A DNA stretch of 64,000 nucleotides from Scandinavium sp036495715 (GTDB lineage: Bacteria; Pseudomonadota; Gammaproteobacteria; Enterobacterales; Enterobacteriaceae), in the NCBI GenBank assembly GCA_036495715.1, contig DASXML010000028.1, positions 1 through 64,000 on the forward strand, read 5' to 3'. The position numbers were made by a program, and so were the translations under genes. Positions 47,501 through 54,162 of the stretch are shown here, in pieces. Under the pieces are notes generated by a model. That model did no database searches and was not told the DNA's origin. It saw only the letters and a program-made list of their open reading frames with translations. How positions within the stretch are numbered: the first letter of the stretch is position 1; every line of letters starts with the position of its first letter.

Positions 47501-48808
47501 GTTCACGGGGATTATACCGGTCTGGATGGCACCATTGCGCTGAGCGCACAGCGTCAAAGCGTGGGTGTTTCTGACCGTTTGGTGATTGATGGCGGCGACG
47601 TGGCGGGTGTAACCTGGCTTGATATCGACGCCAGCCATCTTGGTGAGCCGACCGTTGGCGACGGCATTAAAGTCGTAGAAGCAGAAAATGGCGCGACCAC
47701 CACGGCACAAACAACCAAAGATGCCTTTACCCTCGGGGCTGATGCAGTTGTTGCAGGCGCGTGGGAATACCAGCTGTATGCCGGTGACGCACAAGGCCTG
47801 GGCGAAGACTGGTATCTGCGTGCGGGCTACCGTCCAGATGTGCCTGGTTTTGATACCATCGCAACCACCATCCGCCAGGCAGACCTCGCGGTACTCGGCA
47901 CGCTGCATCTGCGTGTGGGTGATGAACTGGATGCCGGCAAAACGAAGCCGGTGAACGATGAAGAGCGCTTCTGGGCGCGCTATATCGTTAAGTCAGTCGA
48001 TCAGACGCTGGACGATGCAACGGGGACCACCACCAGCGCGAACTATAACGGTATGCAAATGGGCTTCGACCTGTGGCATAACGAGCAGTGGCGCGCCGGT
48101 TTCTACACCACCTTTATGGATACCGATGCACAGATGGATGGCTTTACCGGCATGCGTGGCGGCGCGGGCTACAACTCGACCTTCTCCACCTATCTCGGGG
48201 CCTACGCCACCTGGACGGATACCAACGGCCTTTACGTTGATAACGTGTTGCAGTACGGCTACCACTCGGTCGATCTGCGCAATTACGCGGACAACGAAAC
48301 CACCCATCCTGATGGCAGCAGCTTTGCGGGCTCCATCGAAGTGGGTAAACCCTGGTATCTCGGCGACAGCAATTGGCTGTTGGAACCGCAAGCACAGCTG
48401 ATTTATCAGTACAGTGATTTCGGTGCCGTTACCCTGGGCGACAGCGCGAAATCGCGCGTGAAGATTGACAGCGACGTGGCGTTGATTGGGCGTGTGGGTG
48501 GTCGACTGGCCGTTGATGTTAAAACCGATCATGGCAACATCCGACCTTATGCCCGCGTAAACTACTGGCAGGGGCTGACCGGTGGTCAGGACACGGTCAC
48601 CTGGAGCAACAGCGCGAACGGTTCCAGCAAAACAGAAATGAAAACCAGCCAGGATTACAGTGCCGTTGAGGCAGGCCTGGGGGCAACATGGGAGTTTACG
48701 CCGGATGTCTCAGCGTATACCGAAGTGAGCAAAACCTGGAGCACGGGCGGCAGCATCGAGATTGACGCTGATATGTCTGCGTCTTTGGGTATGAAAATCC
48801 GCTTCTAA
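38582..48808 (+). CDS. Giant type V (autotransporter) adhesin-like surface protein
   Basis: The protein has 3408 residues. The leader is an extended signal peptide: an ESPR-like MNTVYRLVWSHTANGFVAVAE, a basic stretch (KKKKTRGR) and a hydrophobic core, probably cut after ALA53. The passenger is a predicted beta-helix rich in Gly, Asn, Thr and Asp with many passenger-associated repeats (LILNGDNTYAGGTAV type). Four 25-27-residue repeats lie near residues 1043-1145. Two large blocks, about 43850-44640 and 45840-46670, are diverged copies. The last ~280 residues form the outer-membrane beta-barrel, ending SLGMKIRF with the terminal Phe. It is probably an adhesin or biofilm factor; the binding partner cannot be read from the sequence. 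Confidence 0.88.
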   Translation: MNTVYRLVWSHTANGFVAVAETARAGKKKKTRGRSMLLATALVAGALPGSALADEVDWAEEYPSYLFVNDGSVDYDKVINTGTAYKIDGGSGDDGTSQHFASGTTLDITGAMPHVDAGNGPSSRGVTAASALGDSFGADKGRLISAFAKDADGNQTAITLANIGQFTYSPSPANPQQNQEMNLEVPGLEGSYQVISVYDSTTFASATDQSVGNMEMPVYNPKTVHIYNEFGIASVDSGGGTVNVDIGADTNSATPIHSTENDLELMAKNSILIKTDGTGAAHSDANWKSDNYIHFQPAPVISNDIQSVSAQSTQFDFTVKLPQYYQQESGKIIVIAPKDFHITSSADIADVNDYLLGQGKYAGQPQMQFWLTQGVEVRGEVIDSTAEVQAIYNAIISEMMAQKETTTIDFSWHVWEDMGSHTNNATLGTGDLNVIYATGANATGTVTREGSLAVDGASAVMRGDRDALLTNDGAINAWRSSNSSPTPVGMRVTDSTAVNNGTLNAGLFLEKDGSNQNVNNAGSIAIKGDGNSSITNNGHINIAITDGSTHNASGIVASDTTNVVNESGATIALTGNTHNTDGRAGGYAVELSDAATFTNKGDIYIGTTPITDLDPTASATNLVGSGDLTAGVYSTGTGDITNTGTISLLENTRNAAGIQIDGGAGTVVNDGTINVLGNLTAGAAAANYGLNIKDSAGHVTNNGDINVDGDNNIAINVQAYNTDASMTSTKTGNITVGTAGDQGGSDNNPYTYRNYAVYAEGLKNNYANVDLDSTIRLLSAGAIGVHARGNATINVGDDATLSFENSQQIGYYAWGENASINVSNANITDNAQTQSILFVVDHGAEFNGDNGSGTDYNLSVDGAGSIGVMANGVNDQNDGNAANDKKSAMTTGNAKITVSGDGAMGVKVTGGAAGTINDGAIVLAGNNTTAVSVDGRTFAIDGSNDGTPVATHVDSDAKIGSTALQTGITGYDVGYSGELSLTKNAAIDLQGNDSTGIRLHNNASADVLSGVTLAGSGNIGVDIQNGGNLTITGDITNNGGTNNTGININNGGTVNTSGNMDVNGDADNIGINIQNGGTVTNSGDLLISGMTNNTGINIQSGGTVNNSGDITVDADANSIGVDIHDGGTFSNTKSITINGADDSGNIGLRIQGAGATVTQLGSVTANGGLAAVQLTGNGATLAIQGSGNHITAGGSADGVLIDSIGASSFSADNTVIDVLGSGAGINNNADSSNVNLNNVTINATDGPAIRTATTFNAEGNGNVLNVDGSGVGFAFMDANGNMTGGDLTIGNGYTINGAGAGSVGILAKTAGSVKSGTNITMNAGANAAIDAAMASSVSNSGTISYGSDTGSTIIASAATSFSNSGNVTSSNNADSTILANAATSFTNTGSIVSNSTSNTSALIALNNDVGNRSISNTGTLSTKSESAVLIDATGTTNNTLTNSGNLNAASADAIAIAMGSGNDTVTHTAGQIIGQINLADGNNTINLNGGTQTGQMTMGDGNDAVSITGANSTGDVLMGNGADRFTYTGGSYNGNVDFTGGDGNDSATFGAVSLANVAHVLSEGGSNSALTFNNTQAKIGDFSTDDLTKGTNVGSGWSSLTLDGANTDITVVDDLLLSGAPQINVNNGATLRSGNSVSDADDATIHDYNIATTGNSLVSFDGSNTQTYEGVISGTGGMERIGGGSTLLLGENTYTGDTLIGSGSTVSLGNGGTTGSLSEVTNITDNGVLAVNRADDIALNGVISGSGAFEQNGAGTTRLGGDNTYADTTTVNGGTLLINGNQAGHGTTTVNNSGALGGYGTIGGDVWFDNNTTLTPGDNGAGTLTINGDLHLDAGTNSQWQLGQHYTPGGSFNDLVIVNGDLTLDGDLNVELSEDGSFLPGVYRLFSYDGALTDNTMDIATLPDHDPDSAYRIQTDVDGQVNLVLNFVNPAQELQWWDGDNAGAQDNGKIDGGDGVWRSTELTPTNNWTKYVDGGNAPWAPTAFAIFAGTAGEVSIDGSSGRVIESGMQFTVDGYKFTTKNDSSLYFMGTVTQAYNISIPIPANNWTSEGETVADTYHVIRVGLGELIPGEHITASIDVNLLQDELDDRSVRLLKADGGRLILNGDNHITGGIEVWDGTLQVSKDSSLGDAGTSLTLANGASFQAGADLAFDRKLFIDGERQGDEVPTGPDAKYGGVLDVFGHTLTMGNPLTRSNDSVIGGNGPLTIVDTSEGTGINGDDGDGNGVLDMNTRNTYQGDTAIFGKDGNGTLTVNANVTGALGNATSSIYATDDATLSFNNNANAEQHYLLMDNATLKFQDNALAADNAIELQNGSLAEFSGNSQGGNSYILTDSDSELALRDNADAGSAGVDNSGLVTFADDAQARSAIINNKADALVDLSASNGYTAIGSLSGAGNVELGAATLEEGALGNIDTITGLINGDGGSLVKTGTGSLILSGDNSWTGTTSVKQGSLFINGDQQAATGDTTVDANATLGGMGVIGGNVLVANNGHITAGDSMTGVGELTINGDLTLNDNSQIDFQLGQAYHPGGLMNDVITVKGDLNLDGKLNITETDGGNFDVGIYRIFNYDGALTNGLMDIGVAPEAADDLYVQTSIDHQVNLINRTGYTLRFWDGAGGDKGELKNNSQMDGGDGIWQNSHGNDNWTTDQTDPDGKINAPYSDGSFAIFGGEAGNVTVDNSLGEVFMGGAQFLVDGYVINDGVLTIHNADTQLRVGDGSSDGIDYTTTINSVITGEGGLRKTDAGTLILNGDNTYAGGTAVSGGVLQVSGDKNLGTADSAITLRGGVLRYAEAFNTSREVKLAYGGGAIDTYGHDISLLNKVTGEGDLHKFGDGTLTLTQDSTFAGTTWIEQGVLELGNGGTGGSVTGDIVDDTMLALNRSDNFTLNGDISGDGQVWQKGTGTTSLNGENSWTGITLVENGTLKAASENSFSAASDHVVSMNGTLATGGFNQDVANLSNQGTVNLRGDQIGNALTVHGDYTGLDGTIALSAQRQSVGVSDRLVIDGGDVAGVTWLDIDASHLGEPTVGDGIKVVEAENGATTTAQTTKDAFTLGADAVVAGAWEYQLYAGDAQGLGEDWYLRAGYRPDVPGFDTIATTIRQADLAVLGTLHLRVGDELDAGKTKPVNDEERFWARYIVKSVDQTLDDATGTTTSANYNGMQMGFDLWHNEQWRAGFYTTFMDTDAQMDGFTGMRGGAGYNSTFSTYLGAYATWTDTNGLYVDNVLQYGYHSVDLRNYADNETTHPDGSSFAGSIEVGKPWYLGDSNWLLEPQAQLIYQYSDFGAVTLGDSAKSRVKIDSDVALIGRVGGRLAVDVKTDHGNIRPYARVNYWQGLTGGQDTVTWSNSANGSSKTEMKTSQDYSAVEAGLGATWEFTPDVSAYTEVSKTWSTGGSIEIDADMSASLGMKIRF

Positions 48809-48817
48809 CCTGCAAAC

Positions 48818-48852
48818 AGCAGCAGCCTGGCATCCGGGCTGCTGCTTTTTTT
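48818..48852 (+). terminator. Terminator of the autotransporter gene
   Basis: AGCAGCAGCC pairs with GGGCTGCTGC (48818-48827 with 48836-48845), followed by seven T. It lies ten bases after the stop codon. Confidence 0.9.
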
Positions 48853-49051
48853 AACGTCACTTCTCCGTATTCTACTTATAAGTCTGCTTTATCGGCGATT
48901 TCCGCTGAGCGCCGCTATCCCTCTCTCAATCAAATTCCGTTCGGCTCAGCAATGAAATTATGGCGGGCTATCCTTTAAGCAAAGCGTCCATAACCACCTT
49001 ATTTTCGGCTGAATAGTGCAAATTTCTCGCGACAATACAGGATTGTAAAGC

Positions 49052-50302
49052 ATGTCAAAATGGCAATGGCTGTTTAATCAGCTCACACGTCAGTTGTAGT
49101 TTCGTATCAGTTTATTTGCGGTGCTGGCCGTGTTCTCGGCATTGGGTTCACTTGTTCTTAAACCCTTCATTCCGGCAAGCGTCGGTGGGGTTGTAGGGGC
49201 AGAAGCGGTCGATAATATTCTCAATATTCTGGCGTCCAGCATGCTGGCGGTGACCACCTTTTCATTGAGCATCATGGTTTCGGCTTACAGTTCTGCGAGT
49301 ACGAGCGTCACGCCCCGAGCCACACGGCTGATGATGGAAGATTCTGTCACCCAGAATGTATTAGCGACGTTTATCGGCTCGTTTCTGTTTAGCCTGGTAG
49401 GGATTGTTGCGCGCAGCATGGGTGCCTATGGTGAACAGGGGCGTGTGGTGCTGTTTATTACCACGCTGATTGTTATTACTCTGATGATTATCATGCTGTT
49501 GCGCTGGATCCAACATTTGTCACTGCTTGGCCGGGTAGGGGAGACAACCTTACGGGTGGAGGAAGCCACGCGCAGTGCATTAGAGAACAGAGTCAGCGTT
49601 CCCTGTATGGGCGGCAATCTATGGACGGCACCACCTAAAGACGCTATTGCGCTCTATCCTGCTGAGATCGGCTATATCCAGAATATTGATGTGGCAATGA
49701 TCAATGCGTTCGCCGTGGATAATGACGTTCAGCTCTATCTACCGTGTCAGATTGGCGCTTTTGTCCACCCGGCGCAGGTGGTTGTCTGGCTCACGCCTGT
49801 ACGCGACTCTCTCGACACCGCGCCTATTCTGGACGCCATCACCATTCATGCAGAGCGCTCGTTCGATCAGGACCCGCGTTTCGGTTTGTCGGTCCTTGCG
49901 GAAATCGCCTCGCGTGCGCTGTCACCGGCGGTGAACGATCCCGGGACGGCGATTGATGTTACCGGGCGTGCGCTCAGACTCCTGGCGATATGTGGGGACA
50001 AAAAAGCGCAAAGCGTTGAGGTGCTTTATCCTCAGGTATTTGTGAAACCACTTCTGACCGCTGATTTGTTTGACGATATTTTTAACCCTATCGCCCGGGA
50101 CGGCGCCGCACTTATCGAAGTCCAGATGCGATTAGCGAAAAGCCTGCAGGCGTTGGCGCAATTGAACCCGGAGGCGTTTGCTGCGGATGCGCGGCGATAC
50201 CTGGCCATTATCCTGGCGTGGGCCGAAACGAAAATGGAATCACAGCCGGACAGACAACGTATTACGACGTGGATAAATGAGACGGGGTTATTATTGCGTT
50301 GA
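49052..50302 (+). pseudogene. DUF2254 inner-membrane protein, interrupted by an in-frame amber codon
   Basis: An ATG at 49052 opens MSKWQWLFNQLTRQL; codon 16 is then TAG (49097-49099) and the same frame continues FRISLFAVLAVFSALG for 400 more codons. Relatives have Trp at this position in my recollection, so a TGG-to-TAG change is likely. Without it the protein would have 416 residues, with several N-terminal membrane spans and a C-terminal soluble domain (DUF2254), function unknown. Restart at the GTG at 49121 would give a 393-residue product lacking the first 23 residues, so some function may remain. Confidence 0.75.
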
Positions 50303-50331
50303 GATAACGGGTGGCCTTAAACGACAGAGAC

Positions 50332-50363
50332 AAAAAAGCCTGACATCGCTGTCAGGCTTTTTT
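50332..50363. terminator. Bidirectional terminator between DUF2254 gene and tRNA-Asn
   Basis: AAAAAAGCCTGACA pairs with TGTCAGGCTTTTTT around a TCGC loop. It can end both the DUF2254 gene and the tRNA. Confidence 0.9.
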
Positions 50364-50408
50364 AATTCATGCTGTTTGTCGAACAAGGGGCATCAACAAA
50401 CTAAAATA

Positions 50409-50484
50409 TGGCTCCTCTGACTGGACTCGAACCAGTGACATACGGATTAACAGTCCGCCGTTCTACCGACTGAACTACAGAGGA
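50409..50484 (-). tRNA. tRNA-Asn (GTT), copy 3
   Basis: Identical to the other three copies, with encoded CCA. It is followed on the minus strand by the terminator at 50332-50363 and shows no repeated 3' end nearby, so this copy appears unoccupied. Confidence 0.98.
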
Positions 50485-50502
50485 ATCGTGTGAACGGGGC
50501 GA

Positions 50503-50531
50503 ATAGTAGCGATGCCAGAGCGGCATGTCAA
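50503..50531 (-). promoter_or_regulatory. Promoter of tRNA-Asn copy 3
   Basis: On the minus strand TTGACA (50526-50531) and TACTAT (50503-50508) are 17 bases apart, followed by a GC-rich discriminator. Confidence 0.85.
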
Positions 50532-50609
50532 AGGCTGGGTACACCTGGTGAGTTCGATTGCTGACTATTTCAGCAAAATAACGGCAATTGCTGAAAAATA
50601 GCACAGCGC

Positions 50610-50624
50610 GCACCGGTTTGGTGC
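50610..50624. promoter_or_regulatory. NtrC binding site upstream of nac
   Basis: GCACC-N5-GGTGC matches the NtrC core palindrome exactly. It lies about 120 bases upstream of the sigma-54 promoter, a normal enhancer distance. Confidence 0.75.
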
Positions 50625-50743
50625 GTTTCGACTCCTGGTGGGGCATTGCGCAATCGTTTAACGCGTTACTAAAAGCCGGGAGATTATTAGCATCTCTTAT
50701 TCTGCGGCTCTGTCAGAGCCATCTTGTCCACATGGTCAAAAAT

Positions 50744-50760
50744 TGGCAAGCATATTGCAA
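50744..50760 (+). promoter_or_regulatory. Sigma-54 promoter of nac
   Basis: TGGCA and TTGCA elements place the invariant GG (50745-50746) and GC (50757-50758) ten bases apart, the strict -24/-12 spacing. nac is a known sigma-54/NtrC-dependent gene in enteric bacteria. Confidence 0.88.
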
Positions 50761-50816
50761 CTCCTCCGACAACTGAATCGCCGGAATGAATACTGGCATC
50801 CCGAACCGGAGGCAAA

Positions 50817-51734
50817 ATGAACTTAAGACGACTCAAGTACTTCGTAAAAATCGTCGATATCGGTAGCCTGACTCAGGCCGCTGAGGTGTTGCATATCGCT
50901 CAGCCCGCGTTAAGCCAGCAGGTGGCCACGCTGGAAGGTGAGATGGACCAGCAGCTCCTTATTCGCACCAAACGGGGAGTGACGCCAACAGAAGCCGGTA
51001 AAATTCTCTACACCCATGCGCGGACCATTTTGCGTCAGTGCGAACAGGCCCAGATGGCGGTCTGCAATATGGGCCAGACGCTGAGCGGGCAGGTGTCAAT
51101 TGGTCTCGCGCCAGGCACTGCCGCGTCGTCGATCACCATGCCTTTGTTGCAGGCAGTGCGAAATGAACTGCCGGAAGTGATGGTGTATCTGCATGAAAAC
51201 AGCGGCACTGTGCTGAATGACAAACTGCTCAACGGGCAGTTGGATATGGCGGTGGTGTACGAGCGTTCGCCGTTGGCCGGGATCACAAGCCAACAATTGT
51301 TGAAAGAGGATTTATGGTTGGTCGGTACGCGCGATTGCCCAGGGCAAAGCGTGGACTTGCTCGCAGTGGCCGAAATGAATCTTTTCCTGCCGCGTGATTA
51401 CAGCGCCGTGCGTGCGCGTGTCGATGAGGCTTTTTCTTTGCGTCGTCTGACCGCGAAGATCATCGGCGAAATTGAATCGCTCTCCACGCTGACTGCCGCG
51501 ATTGCAAGCGGAATGGGGGTGACGGTGTTACCTGAATCTGCCGCGCGTGCGCTGTGTGCTACGGCGAATGGCTGGATGGCGCGCATCACGACGCCGTCGA
51601 TGAGTTTACCGCTGTCGCTGAACATGTCGGCGCGTGGTTCGCTCTCGCCACAGGCTCAGGCGGTGAAAGAGATCCTGATGTCGCTGGTCAGTCGTCCATC
51701 GCTCGAAAATCGCGAGCTGTTGCTGGTCAGCTAA
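50817..51734 (+). CDS. nac: Nitrogen assimilation control LysR regulator Nac
   Basis: Nac couples nitrogen limitation to sigma-70 genes, activating some catabolic operons and repressing others such as gdhA. The 305-residue LysR protein has the helix-turn-helix at about residues 1-60 (GSLTQAAEVLHIAQPALSQQV) and the effector domain after residue 90. It aligns with E. coli and Klebsiella Nac throughout. Its promoter is sigma-54-dependent with an NtrC site. It precedes cbl by 102 bases. Confidence 0.95.
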   Translation: MNLRRLKYFVKIVDIGSLTQAAEVLHIAQPALSQQVATLEGEMDQQLLIRTKRGVTPTEAGKILYTHARTILRQCEQAQMAVCNMGQTLSGQVSIGLAPGTAASSITMPLLQAVRNELPEVMVYLHENSGTVLNDKLLNGQLDMAVVYERSPLAGITSQQLLKEDLWLVGTRDCPGQSVDLLAVAEMNLFLPRDYSAVRARVDEAFSLRRLTAKIIGEIESLSTLTAAIASGMGVTVLPESAARALCATANGWMARITTPSMSLPLSLNMSARGSLSPQAQAVKEILMSLVSRPSLENRELLLVS

Positions 51735-51836
51735 TCGTTATACCCGAAAGGAATAAGTTGCTGGTTTTTATTATTTGTTCAGCAGGGGCGCAGACTCTAA
51801 CAATAGCGTTATGTCTGAAGGTCCCTGGAGGAAAGG

Positions 51837-52787
51837 GTGAATTTCCAGCAACTCAAAATTATTCGCGAGGCGGCACGGCAGGATTACAACCTGACCGACG
51901 TCGCCAACATGCTTTACACCTCACAGTCTGGCGTTAGCCGACATATCCGTGAACTGGAAGAAGAACTCGGCATTGAGATTTTCATCCGTCGTGGTAAGCG
52001 GCTGCTGGGCATGACGGAGCCGGGGAAAGCGCTGCTGGCGATTGCCGAGCGCATCCTCAACGAGGCGAGCAACGTGCGTCGTCTTGCCGATTTGTTCACC
52101 AACGACGCTTCTGGCGTACTGACCATCGCAACCACGCATACCCAGGCCCGCTACAGTTTGCCGCCGGTGATAAAGGCGTTTCGCGAATTATTCAAAGAGG
52201 TGCGGCTGGAGCTTATTCAGGGCACTCCGCATGAAATCGAAACGCTGTTGCATAACGGCGGGGCGGATATTGGTATTGCCAGTGAGCGGTTAAGCAATGA
52301 TTCCACATTGGTGGCGTTTCCGTGGTTTCGCTGGCATCACAATCTTTTAGTGCCGGAAGGGCATCCGTTGACGCAAACCGTACCGCTGACACTGGAAGCC
52401 ATCGCTCGCTGGCCGCTTATCACTTATCGTCAGGGTATTACCGGGCGCTCACGCATTGATGAAGCTTTTAATCGTAAAGGTTTAGTGCCTGATATTGTGC
52501 TCAGTGCCCAGGATTCTGATGTTATCAAAACCTACGTAGAGTTAGGGCTTGGCATCGGTTTAGTGGCCGAACAATCTGGCGATAATCAGGAAACGGGCAG
52601 GCTAACGCGGCTCGATACGCACCATCTTTTTGATGCGAACACGGTTTGGCTCGGGCTTAAACGCGGACAATTGCAGCGTAACTATGTCTGGCGTTTTCTG
52701 GAACTCTGTAATGCGGGTTTGTCTGTTGAGGAAATCAAGCGGCAGGTCATGGAGCCGGAAGAAACGGCTATCGATTATCAAATCTAG
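51837..52787 (+). CDS. cbl: LysR regulator Cbl of sulfate-starvation genes
   Basis: Cbl is a CysB paralogue that activates genes for taurine and alkanesulfonate use (tau, ssu) when sulfate is scarce. The 316-residue protein has the N-terminal helix-turn-helix (NLTDVANMLYTSQSGVSRHIRE) and the CysB-type sensor domain with TTHTQARYSLP, in which the Thr-Thr-His-Thr-Gln segment lines the ligand pocket. It starts at a GTG with GGAGGAAAG close upstream. Readthrough from nac is possible. Confidence 0.95.
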   Translation: MNFQQLKIIREAARQDYNLTDVANMLYTSQSGVSRHIRELEEELGIEIFIRRGKRLLGMTEPGKALLAIAERILNEASNVRRLADLFTNDASGVLTIATTHTQARYSLPPVIKAFRELFKEVRLELIQGTPHEIETLLHNGGADIGIASERLSNDSTLVAFPWFRWHHNLLVPEGHPLTQTVPLTLEAIARWPLITYRQGITGRSRIDEAFNRKGLVPDIVLSAQDSDVIKTYVELGLGIGLVAEQSGDNQETGRLTRLDTHHLFDANTVWLGLKRGQLQRNYVWRFLELCNAGLSVEEIKRQVMEPEETAIDYQI

Positions 52788-52795
52788 AAAGCAAA

Positions 52796-52816
52796 AAGCC
52801 CGCAATAAGCGGGCTT
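52796..52816. terminator. Terminator between cbl and tRNA-Asn
   Basis: AAGCCCGC pairs with GCGGGCTT. The T-run is on the minus strand, so it mainly serves the tRNA; it may also end cbl. Confidence 0.75.
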
Positions 52817-52825
52817 CTCTAAATA

Positions 52826-52901
52826 TGGCTCCTCTGACTGGACTCGAACCAGTGACATACGGATTAACAGTCCGCCGTTCTACCGACTGAACTACAGAGG
52901 A
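52826..52901 (-). tRNA. tRNA-Asn (GTT), copy 4
   Basis: Identical to the other three copies, with encoded CCA. No repeated 3' end is seen beside it. Confidence 0.98.
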
Positions 52902-52919
52902 ATCGTGTGAACGAGGCAC

Positions 52920-52948
52920 ATACTAAAGGCGTGCCTTTTTTGTGTCAA
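52920..52948 (-). promoter_or_regulatory. Promoter of tRNA-Asn copy 4
   Basis: On the minus strand TTGACA (52943-52948) and TAGTAT (52920-52925) are 17 bases apart. Confidence 0.85.
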
Positions 52949-53001
52949 CACTAAAATTAACTGACTGATTCAATTGCATGAAATAGCCGCAATGTGTCGT
53001 T

Positions 53002-53799
53002 TTAGTGTACTACGCGGAAGTTACCGCCGTCATCATCCCCATTTTCACGAATTCGCTGCAGCGGATCTTGTTGATAAAAATGGCAGAAACGTTGCCACAG
53101 TGCGGGAAAACGAGGGGCAAACAACTCCGGTGCACTGAAGAAGTATTCTGAGAGCACGGCGAAACATTCAGCAGGGTCCGTTGCCGCATAGGCATCAATG
53201 CTGGCAGCACTTTCACCGACGAGATCGATTTCATCCTGAATGTTATTCATCGCTGCGTGCAGGTCATGTTCCCAACCCGCCACTTCGCGTAACGGGATAA
53301 GCGGTACGCCATTGGGGCGATCGCCATTTCGAACATCCAGTTTATGCGCCACTTCATGGACGACAAGGTTAAAACCAGAAGCATCAAGGGAGTCCTGAAT
53401 ATCCAGCCAGTTCAGAACGATCGGCCCTTGCTGCCAACTTTGGCCTGATTGTACTACGCGCTGACTGTGAATGAGCCCAATATCATCTTCCCATTCGTCA
53501 TCCACCACAAAGGGGGCAGGGTAGATCAGCACCTCATGGAAACCATCGAGCCACTCGATCCCGAGAGACAATATCGGCAGGCAAAAAAGCAGGGCGATAC
53601 GTGCATTTTGCAGCGATGTCAGTTCGAGTCCCTGGAGAGGAACAAGACGTTTTTGTTGCAGAAAACGATCTGCCAGCTGAACCAGTTTGAGCTGTTCTTC
53701 TGGCGAAAGGCTTGCCAGGACGGGGATGGCAAGGGCTTGCTCCCACGGGATATCCGCGCTATGAGGGGCGTCATGTGCTTTCCAGGGCCATTTAATCAT
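53002..53799 (-). CDS. mtfA: Mlc-titrating zinc peptidase MtfA
   Basis: MtfA binds the repressor Mlc and so raises ptsG expression; it also has aminopeptidase activity. The zinc-binding HEVAHKLD (HExxH) motif is visible near residue 148, with the downstream DPAECFAVLSEYFF segment providing the third ligand. I chose the ATG at 53799 (MIKWPWK), giving 265 residues as in E. coli; 11 further codons are open upstream. Confidence 0.94.
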   Translation of the reverse strand: MIKWPWKAHDAPHSADIPWEQALAIPVLASLSPEEQLKLVQLADRFLQQKRLVPLQGLELTSLQNARIALLFCLPILSLGIEWLDGFHEVLIYPAPFVVDDEWEDDIGLIHSQRVVQSGQSWQQGPIVLNWLDIQDSLDASGFNLVVHEVAHKLDVRNGDRPNGVPLIPLREVAGWEHDLHAAMNNIQDEIDLVGESAASIDAYAATDPAECFAVLSEYFFSAPELFAPRFPALWQRFCHFYQQDPLQRIRENGDDDGGNFRVVH

Positions 53800-53891
53800 C
53801 GCTTTGCTCGCAAACTCGTCACTTGCTGTCAATTAAAGGGACAGGGTCTGTTAAAATGCCAAAGAACCAGGCATCATAGCAACCACTCAGC

Positions 53892-53981
53892 GGAGAGATG
53901 CCGGAGCGGCTGAACGGACTAGTCTCGAAAACTAGAGTAGGGGCAACTCTACCGGGGGTTCAAATCCCCCTCTCTCCGCCA
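53892..53981 (+). tRNA. serU: tRNA-Ser (CGA)
   Basis: This 90-base class II tRNA has a long variable arm (TAGAGTAGGGGCAACTCTA region), the anticodon CGA in the loop TCTCGAAA, and an encoded CCA. It reads UCG codons and matches serU by position next to mtfA. Confidence 0.97.
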
Positions 53982-54118
53982 ATTATTCAAGCAGTTACAA
54001 AAAATATTTTCAACGACCCTCGTCACAGATACCTTTTCCTCTTTCTCTTTGAACAGTTTATAACCCCATTCTCACTGGCGTGATCGGAATGCTCCCTTTC
54101 GTTGATAAAAAGTACGCA

Positions 54119-54145
54119 TAAAAAAAGCCCGCACAGTGCGGGCTT
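54119..54145 (-). terminator. Terminator of the porin gene
   Basis: AAGCCCGCA pairs with TGCGGGCTT (54125-54133 with 54137-54145), followed on the minus strand by a T-run. It lies 17 bases past the porin stop codon. Confidence 0.9.
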
Positions 54146-54162
54146 GAGGGGAATAGCTGTTT

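Noticed and set aside
52630..52890. Small frames ending in or crossing tRNA-Asn (LTGLEPVTYGLTVRRSTD type)
   Set aside because: The recurring peptide is the tRNA sequence translated. It appears at each tRNA-Asn copy and is not a gene.
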